NCBI GenBank assembly: GCA_022495005.1
Contig: JAGYXB010000463.1
Coordinates: 682,001 to 746,000 of the forward strand
Direction: 5' to 3'
DNA length: 64,000 nucleotides
Origin: Rhyacophila brunnea
Taxonomy: Eukaryota; Arthropoda; Insecta; Trichoptera; Rhyacophilidae
Within the stretch, counting starts at the first letter, position 1, and every line of letters starts with the position of its first letter. The position numbers and the translations under genes are program-made. Under the pieces are notes generated by a model, which saw nothing but the letters and a program-made list of their open reading frames with translations, ran no database searches and had not been told where the DNA came from. Below, in pieces: positions 45,391-56,689 of the stretch.

Positions 45391-45780
45391 GTGCAGCGTA
45401 TTTGTAAAAAAACAATTTCAAGTGAATTTTTGAAATTGTTAAATTCCGCTCGATATGTTCGAATTATTAAGTTTTTTTTTGTTCCTGAAAAATTTGCCCA
45501 AATGGAGTTAGCCGGTTTGCAAATTAAACAGTCAACTAGTACAATTGTCATTGCGCATGGTGGCTTCGCTAGTAGGTTCTATGTGATTGGTCTTGTTACC
45601 CGTTCAACATGTCCATGTGGTGGAGAAATACAGGATACACACCACATTCCACATCCTCTATTAATGTCCTCAAATATGTACAGAAAGGAAAGAGTTGCTC
45701 AAATCGCTTCAATCAGATTAGGTCTATCGGAATCTGGTTTCCAATGTTGTTGTTCATTGTTGTTCAATTGTCACTCTTAA
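45391..45780 (+). pseudogene. LINE C-terminal fragment (I/R1/Jockey-type tail)
   Basis: The 129-codon frame includes IVIAHGGFASRFYVIGLVTR, then STCPCGGEIQDTHHI. The pattern (T)GHGxFxxxLxxxGxxxxxxCxCGxxxxxxHxxxxCP is the usual end of LINE ORF2 proteins of the I/R1/Jockey group, after the RNase H or RT region. The last Cys is not conserved. This is a different LINE type from the RTE-like copies and lies on the opposite strand. Confidence 0.7.
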
Positions 45781-45799
45781 CAATTGAGTGAACGGTGAC

Positions 45800-48285
45800 C
45801 TTATTCTTGGGTAACTGCATTAAATTTGTTACACGAGATAAGCAGATATTTTTTTCTACCAAATATGTCGCACCGATTCTATGTGCGGTAGTACATTAAA
45901 TTGCATGTGTTTTGTCAATGACAACAAAATCACATTGAAAAATTCGACGTGTTTAAGTTGAGACAAGTTAGTATGTTCGACAGGGCATAAGCTTAACATC
46001 TATATTACATTTTTCTGAACTAAATCAGAGGTTGAAAGTAATTTCAGATTGCTAAGTACCTCTATGATATAATGTCAGTATATATAACAAAAACTCGTAA
46101 AAATATATTATGTTATAATAATATTATGTTACAGGTTTTCGTGAATATTTTCTTCTTAAATAACCAAAAACTAGATCCACACGAGATCATAAGCTTATCT
46201 TTTAATACACATATAGATTTACTATAAACTAAAAACTCTTTAGCTCGATAGATATGTATAATATGGGTTATACAGAGGTTATATGGAATACTTAGACTAT
46301 GTTTCATATAAGTCACATCTTTATTTAACAAAAAAAAATGCTTCTTCTTGCTAAAATCCGTTTTTATTCAGCAAAGTCAAGCCTTACCTATCGTTTAATT
46401 TGTAGAAGGTCTACCATGGGGATTAAACCATCGACTGGTCTTCAGAAGGGGTGATAATGTTTAATTTAATAGTTTTTATTTATATTTATTTGCTTGACGA
46501 TTTGGTTCTTTTTACATAATAGCAAAAGTAATTGAAAGCTAAACACACAATATCGAGGATTATCGAACCGAAATTTTGATAGTAACAATACCGTCTGTTC
46601 ACTTCGAGGATCTGTGTGTAAGAGAGAAATTATTCTTTTTCGATTGCCATCATAACTTCCGGCGCTGCAGTGCGATCCAAGGCGAAAACGAACCATAAGT
46701 GCGAGTGAGTAAGCATTCGGCACACTTATATACCCACACTATGCGTTAGACTCGTTAGAGTAAGATAGAATTTCTACTGCAGAATTAAATATTTTTCAAA
46801 ACGTCGCCGGTAAAAACGGATTGGACTTCATATGAAAACTGCGAGCACATGCTGCTGAAATTTATTGTTGTTGTGTTAAATATAAAGTTAGTAGTTATTT
46901 TAGTAGAACATATTGTTAACTATGTTGTGTTTAAATTTGGTAGCCGTACTGAGAATCAACAATATGGTATAACGTTTCATAGTTAAGGTTGATAATAATA
47001 AAATCGAAGTTCTGTGTGGTATATGCAAGAAACACTGCGTCATTTTGCCGAAAAATTGGCGCTCTCTATATATCATTACTCTAAGGTGCGAACTGACTAC
47101 CATAATTGAAGTATATACCGAGTATTATTTTAACTTACTCATAATCTTTACAACTTTTATAGTATAGCAATGTTTAGCTGTAGGAAATCCATCGAATGGT
47201 TTATTTTCTAGTATAAGTTGAAAGTTTTTTATATAATATTTTTCTCTCGAAGACTACCAATAAATTTCTCTAGTTCGTTTCGTTAACCGTATACTATGTG
47301 CGTTAAACATATCAAAATGGTTCTGCTGTATAGTTTCTAACTAAAACATCACGTATGATAGTTTACCTCTGGGATAGACAGTGTGCCACGTACTAAGTTA
47401 CTCTGCCTTGATATATTCATACGTGTGTAACATAACGGAATCTTTAAGATGTTGTTTTGATTTAATTATTCACGAAATCTCTTCGAGTTGCGTAAATCCT
47501 TGTATTAGAGATGACAGTAGTTTGGAAAGGGTTTCATTAAGCAGTCATACATTGCTTACAATATCTTGATTCTAATTATTTTTCCTTAAACACAAGGAAT
47601 TCAAGACAATGTGGCAAGGCGTGTGTCTTATAATATAATATCTAATATGTGATTTAATAATTGAATTCACAATAACATAGAGGATTAACACATACATAAT
47701 AACAACAATGGAAACAGTAATCAAGATATTAATGAGTAACAATGTAATATTAATATGTAGATATAACTAACACATATATAAATCTAAATACCTTCTGATT
47801 CCAATAATATATAAAATAATATCTTCTTCAGTCCCCGCATACGTCAAGACTATCCAAATAAAGAACGCATTAGCTATTTCGATTTATATACTTTTATATA
47901 AATCGAGAAAAGTTTTATGAAAGAGAAAGGTATTGAAAGGACCACTCGTCATAAAATCAAAACAATTAAAATTCTCAGCTTGATTTTTTTATGAGACACT
48001 AGTCATTAATTGACGTATTATTAAGTTTGACGGAAGTGACAAAAGTTTTCACAATTATAATAATACTTGTTGTTTTATGTTTTTGTAGGTAATAACTATT
48101 TTTCAAGAATATTTTAATCTTTACCTACACTTATTTAAGTTGTACAGAGGGGTTGAGCATACATAATATGATGGGCACAGTTTATTTTGTGATTCATCTA
48201 CCTGACACGTTAGTATACACAAAAAGTCGTGATGCCAGTACCGGAAGTGGTTGTGAGTACAACTCCTTTAAGTTTGTGACTTAGG
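45800..48285. other. Long unassigned AT-rich stretch
   Basis: Chance frames of 60-85 codons only. A less AT-rich patch at 46600-46720 has no domain. Confidence 0.4.
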
Positions 48286-48292
48286 CCCTCCT

Positions 48293-48808
48293 CCCACAGC
48301 GCAACTGAAATCTGGCGGAACTGGTTGGTGATGGTACTCATAAACTGACCAATGTGATGCTTCGCACACGGCGCTACTGAAGCCACTTGAAATAAAAATC
48401 ACATAACCTCAAACTGTCAAACTGGACCATCAGCTGTTTTGTACAAAAACCGACAACACGCACGCTGCTGCGTTTACTCGAATACAATTAGGTTATTTCA
48501 ATTTTGCTTATCTTGTACTTTTGACGTCTTGGGTTGTTAATGGTTTTTATAGCATGACACTTGTTCGCAGCGCTACCAATTTTGGTAAGAAAATATGATT
48601 TTTCCCCGAATCTAATGATGTTGGTACCACTGTTTTACGGTGACTGGAAACTTCAGAGACCGCGCGACTAGCATGTCGCGTCTCTTCGCGACCGTTTTGA
48701 AGCTGAGAGATTTCAGTCTCGCCGTCAGCGAGCCGCCATTGAAATACATTGGCTAGATACTGGTTGGAATTTTAGTTTCAGTTCCGTTGGACTTCAGTTG
48801 CTCCGTGC
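48293..48808. mobile_element. Candidate MITE with diverged inverted ends
   Basis: CCCACAGCGCAACTGAAATC and GGCGGAACTGG at the left face GTTCCGTTGG and ACTTCAGTTGCTCCGTG at the right, inverted with several changes. Inside, a GC-rich block (48650-48760) has further ACTGAAATCTC/GAGATTTCAGT inverted words and CGCG-rich hairpins. No coding sequence. Ends and target duplication are uncertain. Confidence 0.4.
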
Positions 48809-49004
48809 TCCTTAGTGCTTTCAAGAGGACCGCGCGCACGCCGTGGTTTCGTATGTATAATATGAGAGACTCAACTTCTTTTGTTATTCGTCTACATAAA
48901 ACGATAGTATACACCATAACTTTTGTATGAGTGCTATTATGATATACGCACGTTTTCTCATGTCACGTGCTAAATAGGTACCTATTGTTTGATGACATCA
49001 TTCT

Positions 49005-49290
49005 TTTTTTCCGTCGAGATCTCATGGCTGAGGATCATGACCTGGATGATTTGGCCCTCAGGCAGTTACCTTATCCGAGGCCCAGCTCTACTCCACATGA
49101 CATATAGCGGCATGTGTCAGTGGAAAAGCTGCGTTATACTCTTGTTTGATACATCCATATTATGTCTTTTCCTTATCCTCTTCGACTTCGCCCAATAAAA
49201 TGTCACGAGTTTTTTCCAGGTTTTATCCTCCATATGTGATATATGACCAAAACACTGTAGAGAGCAACGCACGCAAATCAGGCGTGCAAG
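49005..49290 (-). pseudogene. RTE-like LINE 3' end, same family as 2.7-kb copy
   Basis: Read on the minus strand, CFGHISHMEDKTWKKLV, LGEVEEDKEKT and a final PGHDPQP before the stop match the C-terminus of the 2727-4275 LINE (FFGHIVRRGPDNLERLV...GHDPQP). DNA just past the stop (CTCATGGCTGAGGATCATGA) also matches it. Frames are broken several times. Confidence 0.7.
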
Positions 49291-49299
49291 CAAGCAGTT

Positions 49300-51140
49300 T
49301 ATCGATCACATTAAATTCATTAATAGGTATTAATACCATACTATAAAGAAATCGATTTACACTTCTCGACATAGCATAATATGTAAAGCATTCGCTAATC
49401 TTCTCTATCAGCGTTTATTAAAATATTCAAAAAGCCATACTTATAGGAGAATATCAGTGTGGGTTCCCGGTTCACTATCAACAGTGTATAAGTTAAAAAA
49501 AATAGAAATATCAATCAATAGTTAAATATTAAAACGATGTATTAGGTATAAAAAACAAACGATTCACGTTTTTATTTCTTTAATACTATGACGCAAAACT
49601 AAAATAAAAATGGGTTATAAAATTAGTTTGGAAAATTTTGTTTTATTCATAAGATGTATGTAATGAAAAATAATGTCTTGGGACCTTGTGAGTTTTTGTT
49701 TCACCCATGTTCCCTCTTAAAATCTGTACAGGTTAATTTTTTAACATTATGGCCATGGTAACGTATTTTATATTGTCGTTGACGATGGGTACGATCCGTA
49801 AAATATATCCACAACTTTTTAATGGCGTCCAAAACTCCAAGGTTTTCCGCTTAATCCTGGTGAATTGTCATAATTCAGGAAAACCGAAGTTTAGAGTGTA
49901 CGACTGTTGTGATTTATGCGCCAAGTTAAGACTTGGATGAATTTTGTTATTTCACGATTAACTCGTTGGAAAATAATGGACTTAGAGAGATGTTGTGCTC
50001 GTGGTTATGTTGGCAGTATTTTTCGCAGTTTTTAAAAATGGTGGAATCATGCTGTGTCGTTGGATACGACAAACTATTATATTGTTTTTAAAATCGTTGC
50101 AGCGTCATACGTAGAATGATTCCGAAATACACATATGGACGCCTATGGACTACCGTAGGTATACATATATAACGTCATGCCGTAAGAGGGGAAGAAATAT
50201 TTTCTAATTTTTTAAAGATTTTTGATAAAAGAAGTTGTAAAAATATAGTCTTTTTTTTAGGAATAAAATATTCCATGAGAAGATTATATTGATGAAGAAA
50301 TAGGTTCAAAAAGGTGACATAATTTAGATAGGGAGGGGGGTAAATGATTTACTGACGAATTATCACAGATGGGGAAGGTAGGGCGATCAAAATATCAAAA
50401 TCACAAGCTCTTTAAACTGCCATGTGTGCAGTCATATGACACATAAATAACGTATACCTGAAAATAATCAAGTTCCTTAACGGGAGACTTTGTATGCATA
50501 GTGTTAGTTTCCTGTAATAACATACCAATAATTATCAAAACCCGTATATTGCGTTGCGTCGATATCTTGGAGAACAGTGACTGATTTGAAATGTTAACCT
50601 ATCACCTTTTTTAAATTCAAATTCTGTTACAATTTTTATCATTCTACAGTTCGCCAACCGTCGAAGATAATATTATATTTAAAGTTATTCTATTTATAGA
50701 TGTGTATTTTTAAATAGTATTCATCTTTTAATTGAAACATTTATCGATGGGGTTTGATTCGAATGAGGTTACCAGCAAATTGTTGCCAATGTGGACACTG
50801 CATTAAATGCATGATGGCAATCCTTTAATATAAGTACCAACATGTTATTACTTTTCTAATCGATCACATATTTAATGTTTAATATTAATATTAATTAACA
50901 GTGGCACCTGTGAATAAAAACTATAACTATTTAGTTAGCATACTTTATCCCCTGCAGAGAACTGTATTTTTTAAATCAAATTTCATTCACACAAAAAATA
51001 TAAATAATAATACAATTTGTAGCTGAAAGGCAAGACGTGTAATTAAGGGTTAATGAGATATGGCTGAAAAACTAAAAACTGTCCGATATTTTTCAATATG
51101 GCAGCTGTTGTACACAGCAAATGTTAATGTTATTAATAAG
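49300..51140. other. Unassigned AT-rich DNA
   Basis: No gene, tRNA-like box pair or terminal repeat recognised. Confidence 0.4.
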
Positions 51141-51147
51141 TAGGGAC

Positions 51148-51608
51148 CAGTGTTGCCAACCGTACTATAATTATAGTATGTGTACTATAATTTTGGTCCA
51201 CGTACTATGTACGATATAAAACGGTATAGTACGCCCAATTGAATATCGAAAAAAAATGTAGAAAGTACTAAAATTTCGATATTTCCGTTCGATAAATTGG
51301 TGCAAAGTACTATAATTTTACAATATAAGAAGATTAAGAAAAAAAATACTCGAAAAACTTAAAAAAACCCTTGATTTTGGTTTAAAATAAAATTTCTTGA
51401 ATTCTTCGGTAAGCATTTTTGGTCGGAAGAGGTACCTACCTAAATAAAAAGGGGTCTCGGAGTTACTCAAATTCTCCGTCATTTTTTTTCAGAAACAAAA
51501 AACCTATACATTTTCAACGGATGACAACGCGTACTATATTTTTTCCCCAAATACTATAATTTTTGAGGATCTGTCCTATAATTCCACTTTGAAAAGATGG
51601 CAACACTG
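51148..51608. mobile_element. hAT MITE with ACTATAATT words
   Basis: The ends CAGTGTTGCCAACCGTAC and AAAAGATGGCAACACTG are inverted over CAGTGTTGCCA. The flanks GTAGGGAC (51140-51147) and GTAGGCAC (51609-51616) are an 8-bp duplication with one change. The 461-bp body repeats ACTATAATT-type words at least six times in both halves, and no transposase is present. End fragments of the same family lie at 21316 and near 55256. Confidence 0.85.
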
Positions 51609-51619
51609 GTAGGCACTAG

Positions 51620-52495
51620 GTAGTACAATACATATGCAAAATCTCTTCATTATATTAGGGAAATCATTTAAATGTAAAACCCTTATATGACTTGACATAT
51701 TATGTACCTATATTATAACAGACCGATCAAGGTCTCGTTATATTATGCATTGTTTTGTTTTTGAAGAAGTACTGTTTACTATATTGATGAACATAAGTTT
51801 TGAAGAAGTACTATCTCTAGGTGTTTCACATTTGAAAAAACTGAAACTTATGACACACCGAAAATATTTTATTTATATCTTGCATTAACAATGTTTACGT
51901 TTTTTATTGGAGTGACAAACATACTTAATTTAATTTTATGAATATGTTTCGCAGTCAATACAGAAAATATGCCAATAACTCTTGCCTCAGTCAAACATTC
52001 TAACAAAAAATACAAAAGCAGGGCTGAATGATGATTGCCCATTACCTCCACTATAGTCCCGATGATTTAAAATTATCAGAACTTTAATCTGGATGGTTTC
52101 ATCTAGCACAGTTTTAAGTGTGATTGAAATATTTTTAATCCGTCATCATCAATATATCTGTGAAAATCATACCTTGCAAAAATACTAGCAACACTCGCGG
52201 ATGCCATTTGGTACTACGCTATAGGGAATATGCTGTTTGTTTAGATAGATGTTTTTATTTAGATTTTAATTTCACCGCATTCGATGTTTTTTTTTTTAAT
52301 CATATCGTTTGGTCGGAATTATTTTTAAGTCTTTTACACGTGTCGACCCGCTTTTCTCCTATTTTTTCAGTGCGTGAATATATTTCTCGGAATTCATTCG
52401 AAATTATTTTTACTTTGATGGTATTATTACAGATATGAAAATTAAAGAAATGTTTATAAAAAATGTCGTTTTGTGATCATCACAAATAATATTTG
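51620..52495. other. Unassigned AT-rich DNA
   Basis: A 92-codon frame at 52160-52438 has no domain. Nothing else recognised. Confidence 0.4.
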
Positions 52496-52497
52496 TG

Positions 52498-52534
52498 TAC
52501 AGTCGCTTCCATCTAATAGATGGAAGCGAATGTA
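52498..52534. repeat. Near-perfect palindrome
   Basis: CGCTTCCATCTA and TAGATGGAAGCG flank a single A (52504-52528). The symmetry extends outward with one mismatch to TACA...TGTA. It stands about 6 bases before the foldback at 52541. Confidence 0.85.
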
Positions 52535-52540
52535 CTTTTG

Positions 52541-52765
52541 GTACAGTTCGGTTATGAGGAATACAGCGGAAAACACATTTTGAAAATACCCGATATACTG
52601 GATTATTTGTTAGTTTGGGTTAGTTTAGGTTAGGTTGGGTTAGGTTAGGTTAGGTTAGGTTAGGTTAGGTTTGGTTTGGTTAGGTTAACCTAACAAATAA
52701 TCCAGTATATCGGCTATTTACAAAATGTGTTTGCCACTGTATTCCTCATAACCAAACTATATCGT
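52541..52765. mobile_element. Foldback with (TTAGG)n core
   Basis: The left arm 52541-52613 and the right arm 52686-52765 are inverted copies that share GGTTATGAGGAATACAG, AACACATTTTG and CGATATACTGGATTATTTGT. About nine in ten bases match by eye. The space between them is an array of TTAGG repeats with variants TTGGG and TTTGG. TTAGG is the insect telomere repeat, but the flanks continue as ordinary DNA on both sides, so this is internal. No coding sequence. Confidence 0.85.
52613..52687 (+). repeat. Interstitial (TTAGG)n array
   Basis: Six or seven perfect units in the centre, with degenerate units at both edges. It forms the loop of the foldback. Confidence 0.93.
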
Positions 52766-52769
52766 ACTT

Positions 52770-53475
52770 TTATATGCTAATATTTATACAAATCATACAT
52801 AACCAGTACCAAACGACTTCGGACAAGAAGTCAGTAGAAATATTATTCTAACACTACTTGCAAGGCTTGTCCGATAATTTATAATTTCGACGAGATCCTT
52901 CAAGCCGAGGAAAATGGTGTTGCCTTCGCCATCTTCTGGAGCTACACATTGTAGTTATTTAAGACCCGACTCAACGAAGAAGAACTACTCAGTAGACCCA
53001 TATTGACCAATAATATAAAGGAATGCTGATGGTGAATAAATACAGTGTACATGCTCTCGACAATCTACGGCTATCTGCGGAATACTCACATTTTGAATTC
53101 TTTTCAGTAATTTTATACGCAAAGAATAACATGAACAATCATCGAGCGCTACGGTTTATAAAAAAAATCCATTTCGAACACAATTTTTTTTTAGTTTAAA
53201 AGTTTCATTTAGAATACTACTTGACAAATACTGCATTCTTAACGTTGTGCACTATGTATGTATGTAATTTAAAAAAAGAACTGAAATTGGCAAGATTGTG
53301 CAGTATGCGGCAAACAGTTTGAGAGTCACTTTCGCTGAAACAATAAGTGGACTTCGCCGAAATACATGAATATGGAACGGTATGCGACGAAGTATACGGT
53401 ACCCATACTGCAATACTAATTTTGGAATGAAAAATAAAAGAAAAATCATTTAGACATCTCTCTTATTGGCCGTTC
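52770..53475. other. Unassigned DNA
   Basis: Nothing recognised. Confidence 0.4.
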
Positions 53476-53479
53476 CCTC

Positions 53480-54030
53480 ATTTCTGAAGATTAATGATCA
53501 CCTTGAAATTCCGTCATCTTCTGAGCGACCAAGTCTTTCCATCCCTCTTGATCCTCTAATTCTCTCAGGCTAGAGTGAAGACTGCCCCAGTCAACTCCTT
53601 TTCTTGATCACTCCAGTGCGCCGACTCTCTTCTTCTGTTTCGCCTTCTCTGGAGGTTACCCAAAACCACCAGTCTTTTGCGGGGTGGGGTATCCGATCCT
53701 CACCGAACAATAAGTTCAAAAAACAAGGCGTCTCACACATATTGTCGAGATCCGTTCCAATCCAAGAGTGCGTAGCAATCTCAGTCTTGGTTATCTGCTT
53801 CTGAGACATTCTCAGACGTAAACAATTGCTGACGCTTCACATCAAAACATAGTGCCTCGTGATACAACTGATTAAGACCGAGGATGGTGCGGGGCGGGTC
53901 AATTTGGAGAAAACTATTAGTTTCGTCGTGTGCTCAGAAATACAAAGCATTCGGCGCTACATTTCGAAGGTATAAATTACCTTCTGCTTCCTCATCCTCA
54001 GGTTCCATGACTTGACACTGTAGAAAAAAA
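53480..54030 (-). pseudogene. RTE-like LINE C-terminal region, same family as 2.7-kb copy
   Basis: DNA words such as GAGCGACCAAG, TCTTTCCA, CTCTCAGG, CTGGAGGTTACCCAAAACCA and AAAGCATTCGG follow the order of the 2.7-3.2 kb stretch of the intact-end copy. A block at about 53830-53920 interrupts the match and looks like repeat E in reverse. Frames are broken throughout. Confidence 0.75.
53840..53905 (-). repeat. Dispersed repeat E, short copy 3
   Basis: Reverse complement reads CGCACCATCCTCGG, TCTTAATCAGTTG and TATCACGAGGCAC, matching 6710-6755. It lies inside the LINE fragment. Confidence 0.45.
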
Positions 54031-54133
54031 TAAAGTTCAGTGTGTAGTCATATTAATCAAAATAAAAAAAGCAATATTTGGTACCTACTAACTATCGGGT
54101 CTATTATATTACAAGTCTTCAATTTATTACCAA

Positions 54134-54570
54134 GTTTTTATTAGCTCGTTTTCTTGTTTGTCCCGTACAGATTTTTTCTTCTTTGTCCAAGATTTTTAAC
54201 TAACTTCCCGACAAGCTAGACATTTGAAACTTTTAGAATATATCAGAACACGACAACAATGCATTCATTTAATACTTTTTGCCGTCTTTAAGCAGAATTG
54301 AATTCATTTTCAGTTAATTCTGTTTTGTGTGTTTCGGAAAAAAATCGTTAAAAGTAATATTTACTACTCACTATTATTGGTTGCTAAGTCGGTCCTAGCA
54401 ACTAAATTATTATTATATACGTGCGTTACTATGGAAATCAATATGAAATGTCAAAATGACATTTCAGTATTCTATATTTATTAATACATAGAATTGTCAA
54501 GTTTACATGATTCCACAGAAAATTTAAAAACGTGGTATATAAAAAGTTCTTTTTTTATCTTATAATTATT
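54134..54570 (+). repeat. Dispersed repeat D, copy 2
   Basis: Second copy of the 5532-5990 block in the same orientation, including the GAAATGTCA-AAA-TGACATTTC hairpin at 54445-54465. It has an extra CAACAATGCATTC segment and other DNA in place of the (TTTG)n run. Confidence 0.7.
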
Positions 54571-54574
54571 TTAA

Positions 54575-56425
54575 TAACTAAGTAAACGTAATGTTTTTTT
54601 AATCATAAATTGAGAATACATAATTATTTAAAGCTCTCATTTGCAGATAATTCACTGATCTGTATTTAAATGAAAAGTTGTTTTTTATGTAGCTTTCCAA
54701 ATTTCCTACGTGAAGGTGAGCAGTATCAGCTTTAATATAATATTATGTACCTATGTATCATGTATATACATTTGAATTAAATTTCCGCAATTTATTCGCT
54801 CACCCATAAACACTCATACGATCCAGTAGCTCAGAGTAGACTGTATTTCAGGGAGACATTCCTGGATTCATTCGAAAGCGTTATCGAAACGTGCAAATTT
54901 CTCAAATCTATTTCTAATATAATCTATAAGCGCTTTACCTACGATATAGGTATAGCCTATCTACATTTGGGCATTTTTTCTTTCGCTAGATGAACGCATC
55001 ACAGCGCATACGTAGCCTGCGCATTGCCTGCTTTAGACCTGTTTCAAAACATATGTTTTTTGTCGTGAAAGTGCTAGCGCATGTAGCTTCATCACCGATG
55101 GACTTTTTTTCAAAATTATATTATAATTTAATGCCAAATAACCAAAAATTACTATAATTTTAAATGATTCTAAACGAGAAATGTTTGTGTAGATCTACAG
55201 TTTTTTTTAACATACTATATTTTTATAATCAGGATTACAAAAAGATGACAACACTGCGTTCCATGAAAAAATTATAACTATTTGACTTACACGTGTAGAC
55301 AGTTGTACATAAACTACTCGGTTTTAAAGCCAGAGTTAAAAAGTTAAAGTGAAGTGAAGTGGAAGAAGAAATGAGCAAATGTTGACAGGTTATCGGAATG
55401 TCCTAATAATTTTTACTCCTCAAAACATTCGCTTTTTTCACCGATCTGGCCTCGATATCATTTATCATAACGACACAAGTTTTTTTAAATACTTATTTTT
55501 CTGTTTATTATCAAGTCTTGCTTTTTTGAACAATGTCTCATAGACATCTTGAGACAATTAGAGTATTTTATATTAATTGTCATTTTATTTAACTCTTTAG
55601 ATGAAAATATAACTAACTTCGCTTGTTGCGTATAGGTTCAAAATTGATGATACATATTATATATCTGTATAATATGATTTTCTGTCCGATGTATGAATGT
55701 CTGTAATCCTTATTTGAAATGGTCTCTAATGTATGAGAACAAGTCATCACTGCGTCGACAGAGCGTCCTGCGGTCACCCTTTTGTTCGTGAGCCGAGACA
55801 AGCGCGAACAAGTGGATGTAAAAGTTCTTCACAATAATTAAAAGCTTTCCACGATGGTTCGTCGCTGAGCCAGAATGCAAATTTTCAAATTCGAAATTCA
55901 AAAACGTGTCAGTAACAGAGACGTCGTTTCAACAGGAGAAGGATAATATAAAAAATATACCCGTCTCTATTCAGTGTCTACTCAAAATATTATATAAATG
56001 AGTGCATGGTTGAACGCAGTTAATGTTTGATAGATACTGTCGACACTTTTGTTTTGTCTATCCTATAATATCAAAGAGGAAATTAACAATTAAAAAAATG
56101 TTACTTCGTTCTATTAAGCTATTTTAAGTCCCATCTATTTATCATCAGAATTTCTTCTATTTTCTTACAATAAACCAGACCACACGGTCTAACTACAGTA
56201 GTGTAGTAGTAGTGTATAGTGGCAATGTAAAAAAGACAAAATCACTTAGGTTTGGGAAAATTACATATTGTACTGTGACCTCACCGGGGGAGGTTAAATC
56301 GGTACCCCGGTATGAGAAGCAACTTCTGAAGTCTGTGCTCACCCATAAAAATGATTTCAAGTTATACACATTTATATTTTTATGAAATGGATTTTTTTTT
56401 AAATAAGTAAATACAAAAATAATAC
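54575..56425. other. Unassigned AT-rich DNA
   Basis: Near 54820-54890 a weak tRNA-like pair (AGTAGCTCAGAGTAG, TGGATTCATTCG) is visible. At 55140-55256 ACTATAATTTT and a final GATGACAACACTG look like the 3' end of the hAT MITE family of 51148. Nothing else is recognised. Confidence 0.4.
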
Positions 56426-56429
56426 AATT

Positions 56430-56615
56430 ATGATAAACCATTTATTTTTATTCAACGAATAATTCACAAGATTGTGAGAATATAACTTTCCATATATTGA
56501 ACATACATAACTTGAAAACACCTCAGATGCTCGACGGGATTTGAACCCGTATAAACAATGGTATCGCGCCAACTGTGCATTAACCAGTTAGGCTTTATAG
56601 TATGCGTTAATAATA
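56430..56615 (-). mobile_element. tRNA-derived SINE, family C
   Basis: On the minus strand the head reads GCCTAACTGGTTAATGC (A-box region) and ACGGGTTCAAATCCCGTCGA (T arm with a good stem, B box GGTTCAAATCC). A body follows with CTGAGGTGTTTTCAAG and AATCTTGTGAATTATTCG. The body recurs at 9110-9470 and 59985-60190. It is the best-kept T arm in the window. Confidence 0.65.
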
Positions 56616-56689
56616 AAAAGATCATATTGAACATACCTAACTTGTTCAAATCCCGTCTAGCGTCGTTTTTTTTTCTTTGATCTTTTCTA

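Noticed and set aside
52613..52687. A chromosome end (telomere)
   Set aside because: The array is short and degenerate at its edges, and unique inverted arms flank it on both sides.
54820..54890. tRNA gene
   Set aside because: Only loose A- and B-box resemblance with no paired arms.
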